A DNA stretch of 64,000 nt from Panacagrimonas sp052389915. Its GTDB lineage: Bacteria > Pseudomonadota > Gammaproteobacteria > Nevskiales > Nevskiaceae. The stretch covers positions 1 through 64,000 of the forward strand of contig JBQTHL010000072.1 in the NCBI GenBank assembly GCA_052389915.1, in the 5' to 3' direction. The notes under the pieces were generated by a model that had not been told where the DNA came from, searched no databases, and saw only the letters and a list, made by a program, of their open reading frames with translations. How positions within the stretch are numbered: position 1 is the first letter of the stretch; the number at the start of each line of letters is the position of its first letter. Below, piece after piece: positions 18,820-27,500 of the stretch. Position numbers and translations under genes: made by a program.

Positions 18820-19815
18820 CTACCAGTAGATGAAAACGGCAAGCACGTGCACGAACAGCGCAGCGATCAGGGCGATGGTCATCGGCACATGCACGAACAG
18901 CCACACGACCAGGCGCGCGCGCAGAGTGATGTCACGGTTGACCCGTTCGAGCAGTGCGTTGCGTCTGGCGAGGGTGTCCAGCAGCTTCTGCAAGGGCTCC
19001 CTGCCTTGTCCGATGCCGCCTGCGAACAGTTGGTCCTCCAGGATCGTGATGGCGCCCTTGGCGCCGCCTTCGGCATTGACGGCGGGCTCCATCGCCTGCA
19101 TCTTCCTTTCCAGCTCGGTGCGCTTGAGCTCGAAGAATTCATCGAGCACGCCGGCATCCCCGGGCCTTCGGTAGCGGCCGCTGAGCTGCTCCCAGGCACC
19201 GCCGCCGACCGCGGCCCGGGAGACCGAGCGCACGACGAGCGCGTGCGTGTCCGCATCGATCCTGTCTGCCAGCGCGAGCGCGGACTCGTCGAGTTCCCGC
19301 ACCTGCTCCAGCATGGTGCCGAATTCCATCTGGTTGCGGATGGCGGTGATGCGCTGCGGCAGGACGGAGTAGGCGAAGAGTCCGTAGATGCCGCTGGCGA
19401 TTACCAACACCATGAGCGTGTATGCCAGGGTGTGGACGTTCCAGCCGAACTGGAATCCCGTGTGCAAGGTCGCCACCACGAGGAGCGAGAGCCCCAGGTA
19501 GACGTGCGCCGACACCCAGGCCTGCATCGGCGCGCGCGACTCGCCGAACCGCCGCTTGCGCACGCCCAGCCAGGACAGCCAGACGACGAGGCCGGCAGAC
19601 AGTGTGCCGAGGGTGTACCCCAGCCAGGTGCTGCCGCTGCTTCCTTCTACCGGATCGTGCAGGGCGTAAGCCAGGATGGACAGCACACAGATCAGCAGCG
19701 CCAGCTTGAGGTAACAGCCGCGCCGATAGACCAGGAAGGATTCATGGCGGCCCGCCGGAGCCTGCGCCGCGCCCAGCCCGCGAAGACGCCGTAGCTGCGC
19801 CCTAACGTCCGCCAC
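18820..19815 (-). CDS. Membrane protein with conserved-type histidines, possible b-type cytochrome
   Basis: 331 residues with about five membrane segments: four in the first half (from about residues 34, 64, 101 and 129) and one or two at the very C-terminus. Histidines sit in helices suited to heme b ligation: SAHVYLG and ATLHTGFQF in TM3, NVHTLAYT at TM4, and FVHVPMT and FVHVLAVF at the end. A soluble region of ~130 residues rich in Glu and Arg lies between TM4 and the last segment. The gene overlaps the end of the FAD/cNMP/Fe-S gene by 14 bp and ends 3 bp before the FHA-decaheme gene. That places it ideally to pass electrons from the cytosolic oxidoreductase to the periplasmic cytochrome. 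Heme binding is inferred, not proven. Confidence 0.8.
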   Translation of the reverse strand: MADVRAQLRRLRGLGAAQAPAGRHESFLVYRRGCYLKLALLICVLSILAYALHDPVEGSSGSTWLGYTLGTLSAGLVVWLSWLGVRKRRFGESRAPMQAWVSAHVYLGLSLLVVATLHTGFQFGWNVHTLAYTLMVLVIASGIYGLFAYSVLPQRITAIRNQMEFGTMLEQVRELDESALALADRIDADTHALVVRSVSRAAVGGGAWEQLSGRYRRPGDAGVLDEFFELKRTELERKMQAMEPAVNAEGGAKGAITILEDQLFAGGIGQGREPLQKLLDTLARRNALLERVNRDITLRARLVVWLFVHVPMTIALIAALFVHVLAVFIYW

Positions 19816-22219
19816 CGGCGAGCACCTCGAAGAATTCCTTGGGTTTCACCCGGATGGCCGCGCCGGTCGGGCAGGCCTGCACGCAGGCCGGCCCCGCCGC
19901 GCGCGTGCCGCACATATCGCACTTCAAGGCTTTCTTGGGGGCATCCTTGGGATAGTCGTGGATATCGCTGCCCGGCGCCGGCCCCTTGCCCAGCACCAGC
20001 CAGCGCCAGAGGCTCGGTGCCTGCGGCGTGGCCACGCCCATCTGGATGACGCCGTAGGGACAGTTGCGCTCGCAGTTGCCGCAACCGATGCAGGTCTGGT
20101 CGATGAAAACCTCGCCGCCGGGCGCTCGATGAATCGCATCGGGCGGGCAGTCCTTCATGCAATGCGGATGCTCGCAATGGCGGCAGGACGTGGGCACGTG
20201 CAGGTTGTCGAAGGTCGCTCCCGCCTCGCGGTCCAGGCGCGAAACGTTGCCGTGGGTGGAGGCGCAGGCTTTCTCGCACTGGTCGCAGCGGATGCACAGC
20301 TTTTCGTCGATCAGCAGCACATCGGTGGCCTCGCCCAGCCCCTCCTGCAGCAGAAAATGCATGCGCGCACCGCGTTCGGGATTGCGCTCCATCTGCTCGC
20401 GCTGCCGGATCTGCAACAGGAAACGTGCGCGCACCGTCTCCCGCATCTTCGGATTCCGGGCCAGCAGTTCGAGGAAGGGCCTGGCGCCGATACGGATGAT
20501 CTCGGTCTTGATCGCGGCCCGGGCGGTGTGCGTGGACGGCGTGCCGGCGATGACGTCCACCTCGCCGAAATACTGTCCCGCGGCATGGTTCTGCAGGACC
20601 ACATCGCGTCCTGCGATCCTGGCCGAGAGCGTCACCGAACCCGACCGGATCAGATGAATCTGCGTGGCCTCATCGCCCACCGACTGAATCGTTTCGCCCG
20701 CCTTGAACTGGCCCAGGCTGACCGATTCCAGAACCTCCCTGAGCTGCCATTCTTCGGCCCCCGGCAGCAGATAGCGCTCCAGCGCGTTGGTTGCAAACAC
20801 GCGGTCGATGTAGTTTCGAAGCACGACATTGCCGGCGATCAGCTTGAGCATTGCCCGGCGCGGAATCTCGATCAGCACACAGGCGTGCCCCGCCACCACT
20901 CCGGCCGTGCGCGGCTGTCCGGAAATCAGGGCCATCTCGCCGACGATCCCGCCCAAGCCTATCCGCTTGAGCTTCAAAGGGTCGTTTTCGTCCAGCCGCA
21001 CCAGCACCTCGCCCGACACGACAACGTAAACCGCGTGCCCGGAGTCGCCCTTGCTGTAAAGAAGCTTGCCCTCTGCCGGTGTCAGCACCCTGCTTTCCAG
21101 CAGCAGCTCGCGCAATTGCAGCCGGTTGATCGCCTCAAGGACGGGAGATCGTTGCGCGACGATATCCAGGCACACCTCCACGTCCCGACCCATGCCGCAG
21201 GCAAGGAATTTCTTCTCCAGGATGGGCTCGTCGGCAGGCTTCACCGGACGGCCCTGGATGAACTCCACCACCTCGTAGCCCTGGTTCATCGCCTGCTTGA
21301 TCAGCGGGTACCCGGCCAGCGCGCCGATGATGTACAGCCCAGGCACGTTGGACTCGTAGGTGGGCGAAATCTGCGGGATCGCGCCCGGGTCCTTGCTCGG
21401 GAACATCACGCCGCAGGACTCCACGAATGCGCGCGGCGGCGTGGCGCCCAGGCGCGCGATGATGCGATCGCAGGCGAGTTCGACCACACCCTCCTTGGAA
21501 TTCAACTTCAACATCATCCGGCGATGGCTCGGATGCCCGTCCGGCAGCGCCGTCACCGACTCCGGCACGCTGTCGTAATGGCACTTCACCCGGCCCTGAT
21601 CGATGGCCTGCAGGATCAGCGCGTTGTTGCCCTCCTTGGCGCGAGAGAACTCGTTCTTGCGGTTGACGATGTGCACCGTGTTCTGCCTGGCCAGGGCCAC
21701 GGCATTTTCGATCGCTGCGTCGCCGGCGCCGACCACGACGATCGCCTCGCGCCGGTACTCGTCGGGGTCGTCCAGTTGGTACTGGATGTTGGGCAGGTCC
21801 TCGCCCGGCACCCGCATGAGATTGGGATTGCCCTGCACGCCGATCGAGAGCACGACCTTGTTGGCGACGATGTGGCTGCCGGACGACAGGGTGAGCCGGA
21901 ATCCCTCGTCGAGTTTCTCGACCCGGGTCACCGCCGAGCGGAAACGCACATTGACCTTGTGCCGCTGCGTATCGCCGTTCCAGACCTCCAGGATGCGTTC
22001 GCGCGTTCCGGCCTCGAAGGCGGTGGCCGCGCGCAGCGGCAGCACGTTGGGCTCCGCCATCACGTGCTTGCGCTTCTGGTAACGGAAGACGGTGTGCGAA
22101 AGGTGGCTCTGCTCTTCCAGCAGCACGTGCGAATCGCCCATTTCCGCGGCCCGGCAAGCCGCCGAAATTCCGGCAGGCCCGGAACCGATGATGGCGATTC
22201 GATACGACTCGGTCTCCAC
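19802..22219 (-). CDS. Cytosolic FAD/NAD(P) oxidoreductase with two cNMP-binding domains and 4Fe-4S ferredoxin domain
   Basis: 805 residues in three parts. Residues 1-330 are a thioredoxin-reductase-like FAD domain (IIGSGPAGISAACRAAEMG) with a second Rossmann motif for NAD(P) (VVVGAGDAAIENAVALA). Residues about 350-610 hold two cyclic-nucleotide-binding domains. The first keeps the phosphate-binding signature with its Arg (GEMALISGQPRTAG); the second has FGEVDVIAGTPSTHTA without it, so it may be degenerate. Residues about 645-790 form a polyferredoxin with cysteine groups CIRCDQCEKAC, CRHCEHPHCMKDCP, CIGCGNCERNCP and CDMCG...CVQACP. No signal peptide. It probably moves electrons from NAD(P)H via FAD and Fe-S clusters to the membrane protein encoded next, gated by cAMP or cGMP. 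Confidence 0.9.
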   Translation of the reverse strand: METESYRIAIIGSGPAGISAACRAAEMGDSHVLLEEQSHLSHTVFRYQKRKHVMAEPNVLPLRAATAFEAGTRERILEVWNGDTQRHKVNVRFRSAVTRVEKLDEGFRLTLSSGSHIVANKVVLSIGVQGNPNLMRVPGEDLPNIQYQLDDPDEYRREAIVVVGAGDAAIENAVALARQNTVHIVNRKNEFSRAKEGNNALILQAIDQGRVKCHYDSVPESVTALPDGHPSHRRMMLKLNSKEGVVELACDRIIARLGATPPRAFVESCGVMFPSKDPGAIPQISPTYESNVPGLYIIGALAGYPLIKQAMNQGYEVVEFIQGRPVKPADEPILEKKFLACGMGRDVEVCLDIVAQRSPVLEAINRLQLRELLLESRVLTPAEGKLLYSKGDSGHAVYVVVSGEVLVRLDENDPLKLKRIGLGGIVGEMALISGQPRTAGVVAGHACVLIEIPRRAMLKLIAGNVVLRNYIDRVFATNALERYLLPGAEEWQLREVLESVSLGQFKAGETIQSVGDEATQIHLIRSGSVTLSARIAGRDVVLQNHAAGQYFGEVDVIAGTPSTHTARAAIKTEIIRIGARPFLELLARNPKMRETVRARFLLQIRQREQMERNPERGARMHFLLQEGLGEATDVLLIDEKLCIRCDQCEKACASTHGNVSRLDREAGATFDNLHVPTSCRHCEHPHCMKDCPPDAIHRAPGGEVFIDQTCIGCGNCERNCPYGVIQMGVATPQAPSLWRWLVLGKGPAPGSDIHDYPKDAPKKALKCDMCGTRAAGPACVQACPTGAAIRVKPKEFFEVLAGGGR

Positions 22220-22298
22220 GCGCTCCTCCCGTCAGCAGCGAAACCCGACGCGCCTAATCTGAGTCATCGGGCAGGGTTTTGCCAGTGACGGCCGACCA

Positions 22299-24524
22299 TC
22301 ATTTGTGCGTGAACGTGAAAGCCCCATCCCAATCGTTTCCGGGCGGATTGGCTCTCAGGAACCGGATCCGATCAAGGAAGATCTCGTAGACCTTGTGCGG
22401 ACGACCGCAGTCCTTCAGACCGGTGAACGCCGACTCCGCTTCGTCCCACTGCTGCGCGCGGTACTTCACCATGGCGCTGGCCAGACGCTCAACGTCATCC
22501 CCCAGGTCGGCATGGACCTGATCTAGCGGCCCCAGCGGCTCGTAGATCGCGACCGGTTCGTTCTTGCCCTTGACTCTCACCCGGTCCAGTTCGCGGAACA
22601 CCCAGTTGCCGGGCGCCAGGGCCTTGGTGAACTGGGTACAGATGAGGGTGACGCCGTACTCCTTGGTCAGGCCCTCGACCCTGGAGCCGAGATTCACCGC
22701 ATCGCCCATGACCGTGTAGGCCATGCGGAACTCCGAGCCCATGTTGCCGACGTTCATCGGGCCGCTGTTGATGCCGACGCCGATGTGCAGCGGCGGCCAG
22801 CCGCGCTGCGCGAGGACCGGGTCCAGTTCGCGCACCGCCCGGCACATCTGCATGCCGGATTGGAGCGCGTGCAGGGCGTGCAGCTCGTCGCGCAGGGGCG
22901 CGCCCCAGAAGGCCATGATGGCGTCGCCCATGTACTTGTCGATGGTGCCGCGATATTTCTGGATGACGCCGGTCTGCTGCGTCAGGAACAGGTTCATCAG
23001 GGCCGCCAGCTCCCTGGCATCGAGCTTCTCCGAGAGGCTGGTGAAGCCGCGCACGTCGGAGAACAGCACGCTCATCTGGCGGCTCTCGCCTTCCATGGAA
23101 ATCTGTTCCGGATGCGCGGCCATTTCCTCCACGAGTTCCGGCGGCACGTACTGGCCGAAGAGCTTGGAAATCTGCCGCTTGTCGCGCGATTCGATGAAGT
23201 ACCCGTACAGCAGGTGGGTGGCGAACAAGACCACGGTAAAAAGGATCGGCACGCCCATCGGCATGATGAAAAGCGCGTCCGTCCACATGTAGAACGCCAG
23301 CCCCGCGGTGAAGGCAAGGATACCCAGCACCATGCCCGCGCTCACCAGCGGCGAGAGCTTCGGAAACAGCCAGGTCACGACGAGCACGACGAAGGCGAAC
23401 GCCGTGACCTCCGCGCCGACGTAGTACGGCGGCCGCTCGCGCACGCCGCCCCGCAGAATCCCGGAAATCAGTTGCGCGTGAATTTCCACGCCGGCGAACC
23501 GGCCGACCGGCGTGGAACGGATGTCGAGCAGGCCCGCGGCGCTGGTGCCCATGATGACGATGGCGCCGCCGAGCACTTCGGCGTCGGCGGCCTGGCTCAG
23601 AACGTCGGTGGCGGAGACGTAGGCGATCGTGCGGTAGGGACCGCGGTAGGGAATATAGGCGGCGACATCGCCGTCCACCGGCACCGCCAGGCCGCCGATG
23701 CGCAGCCGCTCCAGGTTCAGCGAGGTGCGCTCGTCTGGCGGTTCGAACTCCAGGCTCACCGGCGGATTTCCCAGCGCCGCGCGCACCAGGGCCAGCGCCA
23801 GAGAAGGGTACAGGGCGCCCTCGTATTCCTGCAGCAGCGGCACCCGGCGATAGGTGCTGTCGGAATCCAGGCGCGGGTTGTCGAAGAAGCCGCAGAGCGG
23901 GTTCGCGTTCGCAAGGAGCGGTGCCGAGCCGACATAACCCCTGGCCCTGACGAAATTCACGCCGTAGGCCGCGGTCGCCGCCCGGTCGAACAGGGGCGGG
24001 CAAAGGCTGCCGGTGGTCGCGGGCTCGCCCGGCGCCACCCTGGGCTTGAACAGCAGGCCGGTGACCACCGACCTGCCGCTCAGGCTCCGGGCGAAGAGGC
24101 GATCGTTGTCGAACTTGTCCTGCAGCGCCGCGGCCCTTGCGACGAAGGCGGGTACGTCCGCCAGGTCTTCGCGGACGAGATGGCCCAGCAGCTCGCGTCC
24201 CGAGCGCCGGTCCGGCTCGGCGAAGGCAATGTCGAAACCCAGGGTGCTGACCCGGTAGTGATCGAACAACAGCTTCACCAGGCGCGCGAGCCGATCGCGC
24301 GGCCAGGGCCACTGACCTTCCACCGCGAGGCTCTTCTCGTCGATGTCCAGCACCACCACCAGCGGATCGCCGGTACGCGGCATGGTCATCCGCAAGCGCA
24401 GGTCGTAGGTCAGGGACTCGACCACGGTCAGCAGGCGCAGCGGCATCAGCCCGGAGCTGTGACAGAAGAAGATCACGAAAACCGCGGCGCTCAGTCCCCA
24501 CCGAATTCCGCTGCGAAGAATCAC
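22299..24524 (-). CDS. CHASE2-domain class III adenylate/guanylate cyclase
   Basis: 741 residues from a GTG start. An N-terminal membrane segment leads into a periplasmic CHASE2 sensor (about residues 35-340, including DPLVVVLDIDEKSL and STLGFDIAFAEPDRRSG). Three hydrophobic segments follow at about 355-440, then a short linker and the cyclase catalytic domain from about residue 470 (MSVLFSDVRGFTSLSEKLDA, GDAIMAFWGAP, AYTVMGDAVNLGSRVEGL). The metal-binding aspartates (SDVRG and GDAIMAF) are present. It should make cAMP or cGMP in response to a periplasmic cue. It lies 64 bp downstream of the giant lipoprotein gene and 79 bp upstream of an oxidoreductase with cNMP-binding domains, an obvious candidate receiver. 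Confidence 0.93.
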   Translation of the reverse strand: MILRSGIRWGLSAAVFVIFFCHSSGLMPLRLLTVVESLTYDLRLRMTMPRTGDPLVVVLDIDEKSLAVEGQWPWPRDRLARLVKLLFDHYRVSTLGFDIAFAEPDRRSGRELLGHLVREDLADVPAFVARAAALQDKFDNDRLFARSLSGRSVVTGLLFKPRVAPGEPATTGSLCPPLFDRAATAAYGVNFVRARGYVGSAPLLANANPLCGFFDNPRLDSDSTYRRVPLLQEYEGALYPSLALALVRAALGNPPVSLEFEPPDERTSLNLERLRIGGLAVPVDGDVAAYIPYRGPYRTIAYVSATDVLSQAADAEVLGGAIVIMGTSAAGLLDIRSTPVGRFAGVEIHAQLISGILRGGVRERPPYYVGAEVTAFAFVVLVVTWLFPKLSPLVSAGMVLGILAFTAGLAFYMWTDALFIMPMGVPILFTVVLFATHLLYGYFIESRDKRQISKLFGQYVPPELVEEMAAHPEQISMEGESRQMSVLFSDVRGFTSLSEKLDARELAALMNLFLTQQTGVIQKYRGTIDKYMGDAIMAFWGAPLRDELHALHALQSGMQMCRAVRELDPVLAQRGWPPLHIGVGINSGPMNVGNMGSEFRMAYTVMGDAVNLGSRVEGLTKEYGVTLICTQFTKALAPGNWVFRELDRVRVKGKNEPVAIYEPLGPLDQVHADLGDDVERLASAMVKYRAQQWDEAESAFTGLKDCGRPHKVYEIFLDRIRFLRANPPGNDWDGAFTFTHK

Positions 24525-24588
24525 GCAAGGCCCACGGTTGCACAGCGTGTCGAGGCCCAGGTCTGCATGATTTCAGCGGCGGTAGTGC

Positions 24589-27500
24589 TCAATCGCAGCC
24601 CAGGCTCTCCACCGCGAACGTCACTGTCGCAGGAGCCGATTGCAGGGCGCCGTCGGTCGCGCGATAAGTAAAGCTGCTGCTGAACATGCCGACGGGGACG
24701 CAAGACTCCGGGATGTAAACAAAGCTGCCGTCGGCAGGCAGCACATCGAGCCGGATCAGTCGCACGTCGTCGATGATGATCCCCGCGCCGTCCTCGCCCG
24801 CGTGAGCGAACGTGATGGGGGTGCTGGTGGGCGCGGCGACCGTGAACGGGAAGTACCGCTCCTGAAGTGGGCCGGAGAAGATGAAACCAAATTCGGTTGT
24901 GAAGCCCAGGGATTGCCCCGCGACCGTAACCGTCATCGAGTTGATCGGATTGCCTGGCGCCTCACTGTTGTTGCTGGCGCGGAAGCTCAGCAGGTAGTCG
25001 CCGGCTGGCAGGTTGAAGCTCTGCTTGGTCTGAATCGTCCCGGCCCCATCGGGAGGCGCTGTGCCATCCAGGTCGAGCAGCAGGCCGCCGCCAATAAGTT
25101 GTGCGAAGTCTGAAGGTCGATGGAGGCCCACTGTGCCCGCCGTAATGGTCCAATTGATGAGCGAGGCGACTGGCGATGCCCCACCCGGGCCGGGATCCGG
25201 CTCCCCGTCGAACGTGTCCTGGAACAGCAGCGAGCCGAGTCGGTCGGAGCCGCCAGCAGGCTGCAGCGGGGTCACCAGCAGGGCGGCGAGAGGGTCGCCG
25301 TCGGGATCGGTATCGTTGGCCAGCAGGCCCGGCGCGGGCACCACCAGGGAGACGCCTGTGAACGTGCTGAAGTTGTTGGCCACCGCGACCGGCGGATCGT
25401 TGACCGCATTCAGCGTGATGGTCACCGTGGCGTCAGCCGAAAACAGCGAGCCATCGGTGGCCCGGTACCTGAACGAATCGGTGCCGACCGAACCCCCGAA
25501 CGGCACGTACTGGAAGTCGCCGGTGGAGTTGAACGTCAGCATCCCTTTGGTGGGACCGAAGCCCGGGACAAACTGGGTGGTGATCGAGTTATCCGGGTCG
25601 GTATCGTTTTGCAGCACACCGGGTGCAGCGACGTTGAGCGTGACGCCCTCGTCGGTCGAGTAGCTGTCATTGACCGCGACGGGTGCGTCGTTCACCGAGT
25701 TCACGGTCAGGGTGACGGTGGCTATGTTCGATTGTCCTCCCGTGCCGTCCAGGGCGCGGTAGGTGAACGAAGTGCTGCCGTTGAAATTGGGATTGGGCGT
25801 GTAGGTGAAGCTGCCGTTGGAGTTCAGCACCACCCCGCCTTGGCTGGGACCTGAGACAAGCACTGCTGTGAGCGCACTACCCTCCGTGTCGGAGTCGTTG
25901 CCGAGCACGCCGGGTGCGGCGACTGTGAGCGGCGTGTCTTCGTCGGTCGAGAAGCTGTTGGAGTTGGCCACCGGCGGGTCGTTCACGGGGTTCACCGTCA
26001 AAACGACGACGGTGTTAGCCGATTGCGCCGTACCGTCCGAAGCCCGATAGATGAAGGGGTCCATGCCGCTGAAATTGGCGTTCGGCGTATACGTGAAACT
26101 GCCATTCGGGTTCAGGTTCAAGACACCGTGGGCGGGCGCGGCGATCAGGACGGCGGTGAGCGGATTGTCTTCCGCATCGGTGTCGTTACCGAGCAAGCCG
26201 GGCGCGACAACATTGAGCACCGTGTCTTCGTTGGTGGAGAAGCTGTTGCTGAGCGCCACCGGCGGGTCGTTTGCAGCATTGACGGTGAGGGTCACCGTGG
26301 CTACGTTCGATTGCGCGGTGCCGTCCGAAGCGCGGTAGGTGAACGAAACGCTGCCGTTGAAGTTCTCGACGGGCGTGTAGCTGAAGCCGCCGTTGGCGAG
26401 CAGGTTCAGCGTGCCGCTGGCCGGACCGGCAACCAGGACGGCAGTGAGCGGATTGCCGTCCGGGTCGGAGTCGCCGGCCAGTACACCGGGCGCGGCGATG
26501 TTGAGCACCGTGTCTTCGTTGGTCGAGAAACTATTGTTGACTGCCACCGGCGGATCGTTCACGGCGTTGACGGTCAGATTCACCGTGGCCAGGTTCGATT
26601 GCGCGGTGCCGTCGGAGGCGCGGTAGGTGAACGACACGCTGCCGCTGAAATTCGCGGCCGGCGTGTAGCTGAAGCTGCCGTTGGGCGACAGGTTCAGCGT
26701 GCCGCTGGCCGGACCGGCAACCAGGACGGCAGTGAGCGGGTTGCCGTCCGGGTCGGAGTCGCCGGCCAGTACACCGGGCGCGGCGATGTTGAGTGCCGTG
26801 TCTTCGTTGGTCGAAAAACTGTTTGGGCCTGCCACAGGCGCGTCGTTCACCGGCGTGACGGTGATGTTCACCGTTACCACGTTCGATTGCGCCGTACCGT
26901 CCGAAGCCTGGTAGGTGAACGAGTTGCTGCCGCTGAAATTGGTGCTGGGCGTGTAGACGAAGCTGCCGTTGGGGTTGAGGATGAGCGTGCCATTGGCAGG
27001 ACCGGCGACCAGAATGGCCGTGAGTGCCGTGCCATCCGGGTCGGAATCGTTGCCGAGCACGCCGGGCGCAGCAATGTTGAGTGCCGTGTCTTCGCTGGTG
27101 GAGAAGGTGTTACCAGTCGCCACCGGCGGATCGTTAACCGGACCTACGGTCAGGCTGACTGTGGCCGGATTCGATTGCGCCGTACCGTCCGAGGCACGGT
27201 AGGTGAACGAATCGGTCCCGCTGAAGTTGGCGTTGGGCGTGTACCTGAAGCTGCCGTTGGGGTTGAGGCTCAGGGTGCCGCTGGAAGGTCCGGCCACCAG
27301 GATCGCGGTGAGAGCGCTGCCGTCCGCGTCCGAGTCGTTGGCCAGTACGCCGGGTAAGGGGACATCGAGCACCGTTTCCTCGGCGGTCGAGAAGGCGTCG
27401 TTGACCGCCTGCGGCGCATCGTTCACGGCGTTCACGGTCAGGCCGACCATTGCAGGATTGGATTGCGCGGTGCCGTCGGACGCACCGTAGGTGAATGAAT

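Noticed and set aside
9358..19815. Assignment of the cytochrome cluster to MtrCAB, NrfABCD or an Alt complex III operon
   Set aside because: The domain sets differ: no MtrB-like CxxC at the barrel N-terminus, no NrfA CxxCK motif, no molybdopterin or NrfD-like subunit.
19958..22288. Plus-strand frame of about 776 codons opposite the FAD/cNMP/Fe-S gene
   Set aside because: It is a shadow of a gene with unmistakable Rossmann, cNMP and ferredoxin motifs on the minus strand.
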